This document shows, one piece after another, positions 24,933 to 33,708 of a stretch of DNA of 64,000 nucleotides; positions within the stretch are counted from its first letter, which is position 1; every line of letters starts with the position of its first letter. The translations under genes were made by a program, and so were the position numbers. Origin of the DNA: WQXF01 sp031552825 (GTDB lineage: Bacteria; Bacillota; Clostridia; Christensenellales; Aristaeellaceae); the NCBI GenBank assembly GCA_031552825.1, contig JAVBMD010000009.1, positions 62,001-126,000 on the forward strand, in the 5' to 3' direction. The notes beneath the pieces were generated by a model that was given only the letters and a program-made list of their open reading frames with translations, was not told where the DNA came from and ran no database searches.

Positions 24933-26720
24933 TTACCGCGCCTTGGTGCGGATTTCCTCCACGATTTTGGCGACCAGCGCTTCGGGCGACATCACGCCCA
25001 GATCGCCCTCCTTGCGCGAGCGCACGGCCAAGGTGCGATCCTCGACCTCCTTATCGCCCATCACCAGCATGTAGGGCACCTTCTCCACCTGCGATTCGCG
25101 GATCTTGAAGCCGATCTTCTCATTGCGCAGATCCAGCTCCACGCGCACGCCGTGGGATTTCAGCAGCGCAGCCACTTCGCGCGCCCAATCGTCGCAGCGC
25201 TCGGTGATGGTCAGCAGCTTCGCCTGCACCGGGGCGAGCCAAGTCGGGAACGCACCGGCGTACTTCTCGATGAGCAGCGCCAGCGTGCGCTCGTAGCAGC
25301 CCACCGAGGTGCGGTGCAGGATGACCGGGAACTTCTTCTGCCCATCGCTGTCGGTGTAGGTCATGCCAAAGCGCTCGGCGAGCTGGAAGTCGATCTGGAT
25401 GGTAATCATCGTATCCTCTTTGCCATGAACGTTGCGCATCTGGATGTCCAGCTTGGGGCCGTAGAAGGCAGCCTCGCCCTCCGCCTCGGTGTAGGCAAGC
25501 CCCATGCGATCCAAAATACCGCGCATCAAATCCTGCGTGCGCTCCCAATCGGCGGCGTCGCCGATGTACTTTTCGCGGTTGTTGGGATCCCACTTGGAGA
25601 AGCGGAAGGAAACATCCTCGAGCAAGCCGAGGGTATCGAGCAGATGGCGCGCCAACTCGAGGCAGCCGAAGAACTCCTCCTCCACCTGATCGGGGCGGCA
25701 GGCCAGATGCCCCTCGGAAATGGTGAACTGGCGCACGCGGATCAGGCCGTGCATCTCGCCGGAAGCCTCGTTGCGGAACAGCGTGGAGGTTTCGTTATAG
25801 CGCAGCGGCAGGTCACGGTAGGAGCGGGTGCGGTTGAGGTACGCTTGGAACTGGAAGGGGCAGGTCATCGGGCGCAGCGCCAGCACTTCCTCGCCGCGCG
25901 CGTCCATCTCCTTGTCGCCCATGACGAACATGCCCTCGTAATAATGATCCCAGTGGCCGGAGATCTTGTACAGATCCGCCTTGGCCATCAGCGGGGATTT
26001 GGTGAGAAGATAGCCGCGCTGCTCCTCCTCATCCTCCACCCAGCGCTGCAGCAGCTGCACCACCCGCGCGCCCTTGGGCAGCAGGATGGGCAACCCTTGG
26101 CCGATGACCTCCGAGGTGGTGAACAGCTCCAGCTCGCGCCCGAGCTTGTTGTGATCGCGACGCTTGGCTTCCTCCAGCTGCGCGAGGTGCGCCTCCAGCG
26201 CCTCGCGGTTGTCAAAGGCGGTGCCGTAAATGCGCTGGAGCATGCGGTTTTTCTCGCTGCCGCGCCAGTAGGCACCGGCGGCCTGCAGCAGCTTGACGGC
26301 CTTCACCTTGCCGGTGGAGGGCATGTGCGGCCCGGCGCAAAGGTCGGTGAAGTCCTCCATTTTGTAGAAGGAGATTTCCTCGCCCTCGGGCAGATCCTCG
26401 ATCAGCTCCACCTTGTAAGGCTCGCCCTGCTCCTGCATCAGCGCGATGGCCTCGGCGCGGGGCAGCACGAAGCGCTCCAGCTTTGCGCCGCGCTTGATGA
26501 TGCGCTGCATCTCCTTCTCGATCTCGCGCAGATCCTCGGCGGTAAAGGGCTGCGCCACGTCGAAGTCATAATAGAATCCGCTGTCGATGGCCGGGCCGAT
26601 GGCCAGCTTTGCGCTGGGGAATAGCTTCTTGACGGCCTGCGCCAGCACGTGGGAAGCGGTGTGCCGCAGCACGCGCAGCTCCTCCGCGCTCATTTCCGGT
26701 TTGATTTTTACCTCGCTCAT
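24933..26720 (-). CDS. thrS: Threonyl-tRNA synthetase lacking the N-terminal TGS domain
   Basis: Charges tRNA-Thr with threonine and removes misacylated serine. The 595-residue protein begins directly with the editing domain: HxxxH (H20, H24) and CxxxH (C128, H132). It continues with the class II core, including MTCPFQFQ, the motif-2 region around HGLIRVRQF, HRTSVGCYER, and the C-terminal anticodon-binding domain (about 490-595). Most bacterial ThrRS have about 640 residues with an N-terminal TGS domain of about 60, absent here. The ATG at 26720 has GGGAGGA at a good distance and the sequence upstream is leader, so the short form looks genuine. Expression is under a threonine T-box. Confidence 0.96.
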   Translation of the reverse strand: MSEVKIKPEMSAEELRVLRHTASHVLAQAVKKLFPSAKLAIGPAIDSGFYYDFDVAQPFTAEDLREIEKEMQRIIKRGAKLERFVLPRAEAIALMQEQGEPYKVELIEDLPEGEEISFYKMEDFTDLCAGPHMPSTGKVKAVKLLQAAGAYWRGSEKNRMLQRIYGTAFDNREALEAHLAQLEEAKRRDHNKLGRELELFTTSEVIGQGLPILLPKGARVVQLLQRWVEDEEEQRGYLLTKSPLMAKADLYKISGHWDHYYEGMFVMGDKEMDARGEEVLALRPMTCPFQFQAYLNRTRSYRDLPLRYNETSTLFRNEASGEMHGLIRVRQFTISEGHLACRPDQVEEEFFGCLELARHLLDTLGLLEDVSFRFSKWDPNNREKYIGDAADWERTQDLMRGILDRMGLAYTEAEGEAAFYGPKLDIQMRNVHGKEDTMITIQIDFQLAERFGMTYTDSDGQKKFPVILHRTSVGCYERTLALLIEKYAGAFPTWLAPVQAKLLTITERCDDWAREVAALLKSHGVRVELDLRNEKIGFKIRESQVEKVPYMLVMGDKEVEDRTLAVRSRKEGDLGVMSPEALVAKIVEEIRTKAR

Positions 26721-26760
26721 TTGATTCGTCCTCCCGATTATTTCTTATTCATATTGTTAT

Positions 26761-26995
26761 AAAAACAAAAAAGCCCGCCCCTGTGAGGGGCGAGCTGAAC
26801 AGCTCACGGTTCCACCCTGATTCGCTTATATGTTCATAAGCCTTTGGCGGAGCTGTATCGCGCTCCGGGCGTTCCGCTCCGGGGGTGGTCTTCGGCAAGG
26901 TTCGTCCTGCGCGTGCTTTCAGCCAACGGCGCGCGCTCTCTGGAGGCGAAATCTTGCGTACTCTTCCCCATCCACGCGGAAGATGTTTATGATTT
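26761..26995 (-). promoter_or_regulatory. T-box riboswitch, threonine-specific, upstream of thrS
   Basis: The minus strand carries the T-box core AGGGTGGAACC (26819-26809). It is followed by a terminator with a 7-bp perfect stem (26786-26792 with 26776-26782) and a T-rich run to 26761. Farther upstream are stem I elements, AGTA near 26965 and GAGAG near 26941. The specifier loop reads GAAG-ACC-A with ACC, a threonine codon, at 26889-26887. Uncharged tRNA-Thr should stabilise the antiterminator and switch thrS on. The core and terminator are certain; stem I details are my fold by eye. Confidence 0.93.
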
Positions 26996-27001
26996 TGCAC
27001 T

Positions 27002-27030
27002 ATTATATGCCGGAGCGCGGCGGCTGTCAA
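27002..27030 (-). promoter_or_regulatory. thrS: Sigma-70-type promoter of the thrS T-box transcript
   Basis: Consensus TTGACA (27030-27025) and TATAAT (27007-27002) with a 17-base spacer on the minus strand. Transcription would start near 26995, giving a leader of about 275 bases before thrS. Confidence 0.92.
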
Positions 27031-27061
27031 TAGATATTGTGTGGAATTTAAGCAACGCCGC

Positions 27062-27925
27062 TTACTCAAATTCCTCGAAATCCTCGCCGTTCCAGCGCAG
27101 AAAGCCGTTGAGCACGGGATAGGGCATCTTGTCATATTGATCCTTGAGATACAGCTTAATCATACCCCGCATCGTAAGATCCTCCGAGCCGATAATCAGC
27201 ACCTCATCGCGCTTCGGCACGGCCACCAATATGTCGCCCTGAATCGTCGGGAAGTTCTCGCGATTCCATAGTTCCGGCAACAACAGGCAACTGGATTCAT
27301 ACATGCCGTCCAATTGCAGCATATAGGTCGCCTCCCCGGTCCACGGAAAGGATACGCCCGCAGCAAGGCCCCGCAGGTTCTGGCACGCCAGCTCGCGAAG
27401 CGCATCGAAGGAAACCCCCAACCCCGCCAGCTCGTCGCGCTGCGCCACGCGAACCGTCGAAGGCAAATCCCAGATGTATACGATAATCAGCGAATCCGTC
27501 CATTCCTCAAACGCGCTTTTCTCGAGCATCTCCGCATTCCAGCCATCCAGATAGGATTTGTGCCGCACAACCGGCAGCAGCTTTTGCAGATCCGCCGCAT
27601 CCATGGCCGTACCCTGAATCGTCTCCAGAAAAGCATCGCGGTAATGCGCCAGCACCGCATCCAGCGAAGCCGGATCGGCCCGATAGGTATCATAGCTATT
27701 CTGCAGACCCAACCGGTAGGGTTCGTCGTTATCCGGAAGGTAGAGGTTCAGTTCCATATCGCTGACCTGCTCGATGCGCGCATCGGGCTGCGCCTCCGCA
27801 AGCACATCGACCATGCGCCCGGCAAACGCCTTCGGCGAAAGCAATTCTCCCTCTGCGACCGACGCGCAGCAGCATCCCGCACACAGCAGCGCCGCCAGCA
27901 GCGCGCCTATCCATCGCTTCATCAT
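27062..27925 (-). CDS. DUF1444 (YtpQ-like) protein with export signal
   Basis: A 287-residue protein. The body from about 30 matches the DUF1444 pattern: central RHKSYLDGWN, then an acidic beta-rich part with LLLPELW, ending LNGFLRWNG. The usual family members are cytosolic; this one adds an N-terminal hydrophobic segment ending CAGCCC, which may be a weak lipobox or a signal peptide. GAGGG lies before tandem ATG codons at 27925 and 27922. The function of DUF1444 is not known. It lies 32 bases behind the phosphorylase gene and ends 32 bases before the thrS promoter. Confidence 0.8.
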   Translation of the reverse strand: MMKRWIGALLAALLCAGCCCASVAEGELLSPKAFAGRMVDVLAEAQPDARIEQVSDMELNLYLPDNDEPYRLGLQNSYDTYRADPASLDAVLAHYRDAFLETIQGTAMDAADLQKLLPVVRHKSYLDGWNAEMLEKSAFEEWTDSLIIVYIWDLPSTVRVAQRDELAGLGVSFDALRELACQNLRGLAAGVSFPWTGEATYMLQLDGMYESSCLLLPELWNRENFPTIQGDILVAVPKRDEVLIIGSEDLTMRGMIKLYLKDQYDKMPYPVLNGFLRWNGEDFEEFE

Positions 27926-27956
27926 ATGTTTCCCTCATCCTGCTTTCTTCTTTTGT

Positions 27957-29279
27957 TTACCGCGTTACGCCCTGTGGCGTCACCACGGCGCGGATCAGCT
28001 TCGGCGGCTGCACCGGCGCGTCGCCGATCAGGATGGCCGCCTGCATCGCCTCGCGCGCAGCCTCGGCGCGCGAAGGATCGTTGAGGTAGAGCGTACACAG
28101 CGGCTGACCCGCCACCACGCGCTCGCCGATGCGCACGCGCATCACCAAGCCCACCGCAAGGTCGATCACGTCCTCCTTGGTTTTACGCCCGGCGCCCAGC
28201 GCCTGCGCCGCGTAGCCGATGCGCACCGTGTCCATACGCTGGATATATCCATCGCTCCGCGCAGGCACATCGATCTTGTGCGCCGCCTGCGGCAGCAGGG
28301 TTACATGGTCCACCACGCGCGGATCGCCGCCCTGCGCCGCGATCATCTCGCGCAGCTTAGCCAGCCCCGCTCCGCCCGCCAGCGCCTTTTGCAGCATCGC
28401 CCGCGCGGCGTCCATCGAACCGGCCTTGCCCGCCGCCACCAGCATCTGCGCGCCCAGCACCAACGACACCTCCAGCAGCGCGCCTCCCGCGCGGCCAGCC
28501 AACACGTCGATGGCCTCCTTGACCTCCAGCGCGTTGCCGATGTGGGTGCCCAGCGGCTCATCCATGCCGGTGATTACCGCCAGCATCGGCCGCCCGGAGA
28601 GGTGCCCGATGGCCACCATGCGTTTGGCCAGCTCGATGCTGTCCTCCTCGGTTTTCATCAGCGCGCCGTTGCCGGTTTTCACGTCCAGCACGATGGCGTC
28701 AGCGCCCGAGGCCAGCTTTTTCGATACGATGCTCGACGCGATCAGCGGCAGTGATTCCACGGTGCCGGTCACGTCGCGCAGCGCGTAGAGCACCTTATCG
28801 GCGGGCGCCAGCGAAGCGGTTTGCCCCACGACGGCGCAGCCCACCCGCTTGATCTGCCCGATAAACTCCTCGCCGGAAAGGTCGATGCGCATGCCGGGGA
28901 TGCTGACCAGCTTATCCAGCGTGCCGCCGGTATGCCCCAACGCGTGGCCGCTCATCTTGGCCACCGGCGCACCGCAGGCCGCCACCAGCGGGGTAAGAAT
29001 CAGCGTCGTCGTATCGCCAACGCCGCCGGTGGAGTGCTTGTCGACGCACCGCTCGCCAACCGGCGAAAGATCCACCACCGCGCCGGAGTGCGTCATCGCA
29101 AGGGTGAGGTCGGTGGTTTCCTGCGCGTTCATGCCGCGCCAGCACACCGCCATCAGGAAGGCGGAAAGCTGGTAGTCGGGCAGCGTACCGTCGGTCGCGC
29201 CGCGCACGACGTATTCGATCTCCTCGCGGGACAGCGCTTCCCCGGCTTTCTTTTTGAGGATAATGGATACCATGTCCAT
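27957..29279 (-). CDS. pdp: Pyrimidine-nucleoside phosphorylase
   Basis: Phosphorolysis of thymidine, uridine or deoxyuridine to base and (deoxy)ribose-1-phosphate, in the cytosolic salvage pathway. The start is the ATG at 29279, 7 bases after AAAGGAGG; the open frame extends 18 codons further but without a site. The 440-residue length suits the family (about 433). The signature SGHALGHTGGTLDK and KHSTGGVGDTTTL, the phosphate- and base-binding segments, are intact, as is VKTGNGALM. It follows the DNA glycosylase gene by 26 bases and is the last clearly metabolic member of that operon. Confidence 0.95.
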   Translation of the reverse strand: MDMVSIILKKKAGEALSREEIEYVVRGATDGTLPDYQLSAFLMAVCWRGMNAQETTDLTLAMTHSGAVVDLSPVGERCVDKHSTGGVGDTTTLILTPLVAACGAPVAKMSGHALGHTGGTLDKLVSIPGMRIDLSGEEFIGQIKRVGCAVVGQTASLAPADKVLYALRDVTGTVESLPLIASSIVSKKLASGADAIVLDVKTGNGALMKTEEDSIELAKRMVAIGHLSGRPMLAVITGMDEPLGTHIGNALEVKEAIDVLAGRAGGALLEVSLVLGAQMLVAAGKAGSMDAARAMLQKALAGGAGLAKLREMIAAQGGDPRVVDHVTLLPQAAHKIDVPARSDGYIQRMDTVRIGYAAQALGAGRKTKEDVIDLAVGLVMRVRIGERVVAGQPLCTLYLNDPSRAEAAREAMQAAILIGDAPVQPPKLIRAVVTPQGVTR

Positions 29280-29305
29280 TGTGAGGCCTCCTTTACATCG
29301 GTTGC

Positions 29306-29800
29306 TCAAAGGTTTTGCACGGCCTCCCGCCACGCCGCCAGCTTCCGTTCAAACGCCATCGTGTGCGCCGGGCTGGTGGAGGGCAAGCGCACGGTCGGAA
29401 TGTGCGAAAAGCTTGGCCGCACATGGCGCAGGTACAGCGCGTGCGCCGCGCCGCCGTTGCACAGTACCCGCGCGATGCCCGGCGCGGCGGCGAACAACGC
29501 CGCAAAATCGTTGCACACGATATTGCGCATGTCGCTGTCCAAGCTGCCCTCGCGCAGGCAGGACGCCGCCACGTCCCACAGCGCGATGCGATGCGCGCAC
29601 AGCATCGCCAGCTTATCGGCATAGGGCATGTCCGGCGCGAAGGGCTGCCCCCACAGCGCGCACTGGATGCGCCAGAAGGCGTTCTGCGGATGCGCGTAGT
29701 ATTGCCCGGCGTTCAGCGAGGCTACCCCGGGCATCGAACCCAGGATCAGCATCCGCGCGTCGGGCGCGCAGACCGGCGGAAAGCTGCGGCAGTCGCTCAC
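29306..29800 (-). CDS. DNA-deoxyinosine glycosylase (HDG/MUG-like uracil-DNA glycosylase superfamily)
   Basis: A base-excision repair enzyme expected to remove deaminated bases such as hypoxanthine from DNA. The start is a GTG at 29800 whose GTGA overlaps the TGA of the phosphatase gene upstream, so the pair is translationally coupled. A longer frame inside that gene is rejected. The 164-residue product has motif 1 GSMPGVASL (21-29) followed by YYAHPQNAFW, and the distal motif LPSTSPAH. These are the two glycosylase pocket motifs of the family. Length fits. Confidence 0.9.
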   Translation of the reverse strand: MSDCRSFPPVCAPDARMLILGSMPGVASLNAGQYYAHPQNAFWRIQCALWGQPFAPDMPYADKLAMLCAHRIALWDVAASCLREGSLDSDMRNIVCNDFAALFAAAPGIARVLCNGGAAHALYLRHVRPSFSHIPTVRLPSTSPAHTMAFERKLAAWREAVQNL

Positions 29801-30255
29801 GCCTGCTCCCCCGTCTCGCGCCGGATGCGCTCCAGCGCGCGAAGGATGCGCGGCTCCATCCGCCGGGCGCACTCGGCGTACACGTCTTCGGACGCGCCGT
29901 AGGGATCGTGTACATCGCCTGCCTCCCCAGCGTATTCATAGAGCGTGTATACCTTGTCCTGCGGGGCGATTGTGCGCACCGCCCTCGCATGCCCCCGCGT
30001 CATCGTAAGGATCAGATCGGCCTGCGCGACGAGCTCCGGCGTGAGCCGCCGAGCCCGGTGCCGCGCCAGCGAGAGGCCGTCGGCTTCCATCGCATGCTGC
30101 GCGCCCGGCGTAGCAGGCGCGCCATCGGCGGCGGCGAGGCCCGCCGAGGCGATCTCCAGCGAGGCCAACCCCACCTCGGCGGCGGCGCGCTTCGCGATGG
30201 CTTCGGCCATGGCGCTGCGGCAGGTATTGCCGGTGCAGACAAACAGCAATCGCAA
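29797..30255 (-). CDS. ywlE: Low-molecular-weight protein-tyrosine (or arginine) phosphatase
   Basis: A 152-residue cytosolic phosphatase. The catalytic CX5R loop is C7-TGNTC-R13 followed by S14, and the general acid lies in HDPYG near residue 115. No ATG is available; a TTG at 30255 follows a GGGAGGAGGG stretch and gives the usual family N-terminus LRLLFVCTGN. The T11 position in the loop, where tyrosine phosphatases often have Ile, is the feature reported for YwlE arginine phosphatases. With sua5/ywlC immediately upstream, as in Bacillus, the YwlE assignment is favoured. Confidence 0.88.
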   Translation of the reverse strand: MRLLFVCTGNTCRSAMAEAIAKRAAAEVGLASLEIASAGLAAADGAPATPGAQHAMEADGLSLARHRARRLTPELVAQADLILTMTRGHARAVRTIAPQDKVYTLYEYAGEAGDVHDPYGASEDVYAECARRMEPRILRALERIRRETGEQA

Positions 30256-30272
30256 TCCGGTTCCCTCCTCCC

Positions 30273-31316
30273 TCAAACCCGTTCGATATGAAACCCGGCG
30301 GCGCGGCACAGGCGGTTCATCACCGCCAGACCGATGCCGTCGGTCTCCACCGCCTCGGCAAAGATGCGCTTCACGCCGCGCGCGTCCAACGCGCGCAGCG
30401 CCGCGAAGAGCTGCGCGGCGGCGGACTGCGGATCTGCCTCTTCGCCCCAAGGATAGCAGAAGCGGCGGCCATAGGCGGCGCAACGCCCGACGGGCGCAAG
30501 GATGGCCGCGCGCTCCCCCGCTTCGACGGCGGCATCATACAGCGCGGCGATTCGCGCCGCGCGCGCGCCCGGCTCTCCGTCGACGATCAGCACGGCGGCC
30601 TCCGGCGCGTAGTGGGTATACTTCATGCCCGGCGAGCGCGGCGCGGCATCCGGCGCAAGCGGCGAAAGCGCGCTTTCATCGACCCGCACTTCGCCCAGCA
30701 CCTCGCGCAGCATCTCCGGCGTCACGCCGCCGGGGCGCAGCACGATGGGCACCTCGCCGCACACGTCCAGCACCGTGGATTCCACGCCGATGGCGCAGCT
30801 GCCGCCGTCCAGAATCAGCGGGATGCGCCCCCGCATATCCGCCAGCACGTGGGCGGCGGTGGTGGGGCTGGGCTTGCCGCTGCGGTTGGCGCTGGGCGCC
30901 GCCACCGGCACCCCGGCCTCGCGAATCAGCGCCTGTGCCACCGGATGCGCGGGCAGCCGCACGCCCACCGAGGGCAGCCCAGCCGTCACCGCGTCCGGTA
31001 TCCGCTCGGCCTTGGGCAGCACCAGCGTCAGCGGCCCCGGCCAAAAGTGCTCCATCAGCAGCTGCGCGCGGGCATCCACCCGGCGCACCAGCGGCTCCGC
31101 CCCGGCGATATCGGCGACATGCACGATCAACGGATTGTCGGCCGGACGGCCTTTGGCCTCAAAGATGCGTCGCACCGCCTCGGGGCGCAGCGCATCGGCG
31201 CCCAAGCCGTACACCGTCTCGGTAGGAAAAGCGACGGTTTCGCCGCCGCGCAGCAGCTCCGCCGCATGCGCGATGGCAGAAGCCGCCGCCTGACAAATCT
31301 CGGTTGTATAGCGCAT
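30273..31316 (-). CDS. ywlC: L-threonylcarbamoyladenylate synthase (Sua5/YwlC)
   Basis: Makes threonylcarbamoyl-AMP from threonine, bicarbonate and ATP, the first step of the t6A37 tRNA modification. The 347-residue protein is the long form: a YrdC domain (about 10-205) with FPTETVYGLGADA, KGRPADNPLIVH and APSANRSGKPSPT, then a linker with PGMKYTHYAP and a Sua5 C-terminal domain (about 240-345). The ATG at 31316 lies 3 bases after the stop of the preceding gene. MtaB, which adds methylthio to the same nucleotide, is encoded in the same window at 40,285-41,571. Confidence 0.95.
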   Translation of the reverse strand: MRYTTEICQAAASAIAHAAELLRGGETVAFPTETVYGLGADALRPEAVRRIFEAKGRPADNPLIVHVADIAGAEPLVRRVDARAQLLMEHFWPGPLTLVLPKAERIPDAVTAGLPSVGVRLPAHPVAQALIREAGVPVAAPSANRSGKPSPTTAAHVLADMRGRIPLILDGGSCAIGVESTVLDVCGEVPIVLRPGGVTPEMLREVLGEVRVDESALSPLAPDAAPRSPGMKYTHYAPEAAVLIVDGEPGARAARIAALYDAAVEAGERAAILAPVGRCAAYGRRFCYPWGEEADPQSAAAQLFAALRALDARGVKRIFAEAVETDGIGLAVMNRLCRAAGFHIERV

Positions 31317-31319
31317 CGC

Positions 31320-31832
31320 TTAGTACGCTTCCATTCCTTCCAAGTCGATGTCCTCTTCGTCGTCCAGCCCCGCCTCTTCCAGCTCGACGGACTTGTCCAT
31401 AAAGAACTTCATGATGGCCTTGTTGGCCTCTTCATAGTTGGCGGGGTACTTTTTTTGCCCCTCGGCGAAAATCTCGCCCTCTTCATCGAAGAGAACCGAC
31501 AGGCTGAAGCGATGCCCCGGCGCTTCTTCCTCGCCGATTTCGGAAAAACCGTGCCAATCCTGCAGCTTGTACTGCTCCACAAGCGCCGCGATCTCCTCGA
31601 AGACCGCATCGTCGACGCGGGTGTTGATATTCAGCTCCACGCCATCCCCGCTCATGGCCGAAAACCAAGTTACGCCCTCATCCTGATACACGGCGAAGCT
31701 ATACATCGCATCGGGATACTCGCCCTGCTCATACGAAAAATCCACGATCGCCGGGCCTTCCGCAGCAAAGCCCACGTTCGCGGCCAACACGCACATCATC
31801 GTCACCAGCACCATTGAAAGAATCCTCTTCAT
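31320..31832 (-). CDS. Small exported protein of unknown function
   Basis: A 170-residue protein with a signal peptide (1-23, ending GFAA) and a mature part rich in Glu and Asp, ending in a very acidic tail GLDDEEDIDLEGM. The middle has alternating strands and helices (ELNINTRVDD, then ALVEQYKLQDW), compatible with one small soluble domain. No motif is recognised. The ribosome site GAGGAGG precedes its ATG. It is packed between the ZIP transporter gene (28 bases upstream) and sua5 (3 bases downstream), so it is translated from the same message. It may act in the envelope; no further call. Confidence 0.75.
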   Translation of the reverse strand: MKRILSMVLVTMMCVLAANVGFAAEGPAIVDFSYEQGEYPDAMYSFAVYQDEGVTWFSAMSGDGVELNINTRVDDAVFEEIAALVEQYKLQDWHGFSEIGEEEAPGHRFSLSVLFDEEGEIFAEGQKKYPANYEEANKAIMKFFMDKSVELEEAGLDDEEDIDLEGMEAY

Positions 31833-31860
31833 CCGTTCATCCTCCTCAACGTTTGTGAAT

Positions 31861-32589
31861 CTAGTGGATCAGCAGCGTGGTTACGCTACCGAAGGCCACA
31901 CCCAATGCCAAGCAAAGGTTGGCATCCCACCCAGAGTAGAGTTCACCGGCGCTGGGGATCAACTCCTGCGCGGTGATTTGCAGCATCGCGCCGCCAGCTA
32001 GCCCGATGCACAGCGCGATCATTTGCCGGGATACCCCTCCGGCCAGCAGCCCCAGTTGTGCGCCGATGCCGGTGGGCAGCCCGCTCAGCAGCGACAGCCC
32101 CAGCACCCGCGCCGCGGACATCCCCGCTCCGCGCAGCGGCACCGCCAGCGCGATGCCCTCGGGTATGTCATGCAGCGCGATCAGCACACCTAGCGCGACG
32201 CCCAGCGCCGGAGCCTCGGCAAAGCCGGAGCCGATCGCCAAGCCTTCCGGCAGGTTGTGCAGCGCGATGCCCAACGCCGCCAGCAGCCCGGCACGGCGCA
32301 GGCTGTTTTGCCCGGCTGCCCGAAGATGCATCAGCCGATCGGCCAGCAGCATCATCGCCATCCCCAGCAGCAGCCCGACCGCGCCCCAGCCTAACGACAG
32401 ACGATAGGCTTCCGGCAAAAGATCGAAGCAGCTCACCGCCAGCATCAGCCCGCCGGTTGCGTTCATTAGGCAAGCAATAACGCGGGGATTGGGCTTGCCG
32501 GTCAGCACGCCGATCAACCCGCCCAGCCCGGCGCCCGCCAGCCCCAACGCGCCGCTCCATAGCGCCGGATGCGCCATCCACCATGTCAT
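31861..32589 (-). CDS. ZIP-family divalent metal transporter
   Basis: A 242-residue membrane protein with about eight hydrophobic segments. It has the two metal-site helices of the family, HNLPEG at 111-116 and HDIPEG at 140-145. Members (ZupT, GufA) take up Zn, Fe or Mn from outside. There is little of the His-rich loop seen in many ZIPs. The ATG at 32589 lies behind AAAGGGGG. It follows prfA closely in the same direction; such a transporter in the prfA-ywlC interval is known from other Firmicutes. Metal specificity is not visible. Confidence 0.92.
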   Translation of the reverse strand: MTWWMAHPALWSGALGLAGAGLGGLIGVLTGKPNPRVIACLMNATGGLMLAVSCFDLLPEAYRLSLGWGAVGLLLGMAMMLLADRLMHLRAAGQNSLRRAGLLAALGIALHNLPEGLAIGSGFAEAPALGVALGVLIALHDIPEGIALAVPLRGAGMSAARVLGLSLLSGLPTGIGAQLGLLAGGVSRQMIALCIGLAGGAMLQITAQELIPSAGELYSGWDANLCLALGVAFGSVTTLLIH

Positions 32590-32635
32590 GCGCCCGCCCC
32601 CTTTTCAGAAAGCTATGCGCATGCGCCCGGAATCT

Positions 32636-33700
32636 TTACGCCTGATTGAGCTGCTTGAGCCGCTCGGTTTGGTCGGCGAGAACCAGCGCGTCGAGGATCT
32701 CATCGCAGTCTCCGTCGATGAAATCATCGATTTTGTAGATCGTCAGACCGATGCGGTGATCGGTGACGCGGCCCTGCGGGAAATTGTAGGTGCGGATGCG
32801 CTCGCTGCGATCGCCGGTGCCGACCTGTGAACGGCGATCCTGCGCGTAGGCGGCGTCCTTCTCGGATTGCACCTTATCGTACAGCCGCGCGCGCAGCACG
32901 CGCATCGCCTTCTCTTTGTTCTTGATCTGCGATTTTTCATCCTGACAGGTGACGACCAGCCCGGTGGGCAGGTGCGTGATGCGCACCGCCGAATCGGTCC
33001 GGTTGACGTGCTGTCCGCCGGAACCGGAGGCGCGGTACGTGTCGATGCGCAGATCGTTGGCGTTGATCTCCACCTCCACCTCCTCCACCTCGGGGAGCAC
33101 GGCAACGGTGGCGGTGGAGGTGTGGATGCGCCCCTGCGATTCGGTCGCGGGTACGCGCTGCACGCGATGCACGCCGCTTTCGTACTTGAGGCGGCTGTAC
33201 GCGCCGTCGCCGATCAGCGTAATAACGACTTCTTTCACACCGCCCAGCTCGGTGAAGTTATCGGAGAGCATTTCCACCTTCCAGCGGTGACGCTCGGCAT
33301 AGCGCGTGTACATGCGCAGCAGCGAGGCGCCGAACAGCCCAGCCTCATCGCCGCCCGCTCCTGCCCGAATCTCGATGACGACGTTCTTATCGTCATTGGG
33401 ATCGCGCGGGAGCAGCAACAGCTGCATCTCCCGCTGCGTTGCGGCCAGCTGCCCTTCCAGCTCCGCGATCTCCTCGCGCGCGATGTCGGCCATATCGGGC
33501 ATCGCCAGCATCTCCTCGGCCTGCGCGCGGTGCGCCGCCAACTGCCGATAGGCCTCCCCGGCCTGCATCAGCGGCTCGAGCTGCGCATGTTCCTTCATCA
33601 GCGAGCGCCACTTGGCCTGATCGGCCACCGTTTCGGGCTGCGAGAGCAGCATGCCCAGTTCCTCGTAGCGCCCGCGAATCCACTCCAGCTTTTCCAGCAT
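32636..33700 (-). CDS. prfA: Peptide chain release factor 1
   Basis: Reads UAA and UAG on the ribosome and triggers hydrolysis of peptidyl-tRNA. A 354-residue protein with the codon-recognition motif PAT (184-186), which marks RF1 rather than RF2, and the catalytic GGQ at 228-230. The AGAGGDEAGLF segment and the C-terminal QTERL complete the family pattern. It lies 8 bases after prmC, whose product methylates the Gln of GGQ, so enzyme and substrate are made together. Confidence 0.97.
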   Translation of the reverse strand: MLEKLEWIRGRYEELGMLLSQPETVADQAKWRSLMKEHAQLEPLMQAGEAYRQLAAHRAQAEEMLAMPDMADIAREEIAELEGQLAATQREMQLLLLPRDPNDDKNVVIEIRAGAGGDEAGLFGASLLRMYTRYAERHRWKVEMLSDNFTELGGVKEVVITLIGDGAYSRLKYESGVHRVQRVPATESQGRIHTSTATVAVLPEVEEVEVEINANDLRIDTYRASGSGGQHVNRTDSAVRITHLPTGLVVTCQDEKSQIKNKEKAMRVLRARLYDKVQSEKDAAYAQDRRSQVGTGDRSERIRTYNFPQGRVTDHRIGLTIYKIDDFIDGDCDEILDALVLADQTERLKQLNQA

Positions 33701-33708
33701 CCCGGTAC

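Noticed and set aside
24888..26624. A 578-codon + strand frame opposite thrS
   Set aside because: Shadow of a firmly identified gene with its own T-box.
26749..27135. A 128-codon minus-strand frame across the thrS leader
   Set aside because: It overlaps the T-box, its terminator and the promoter; the RNA features explain the region.
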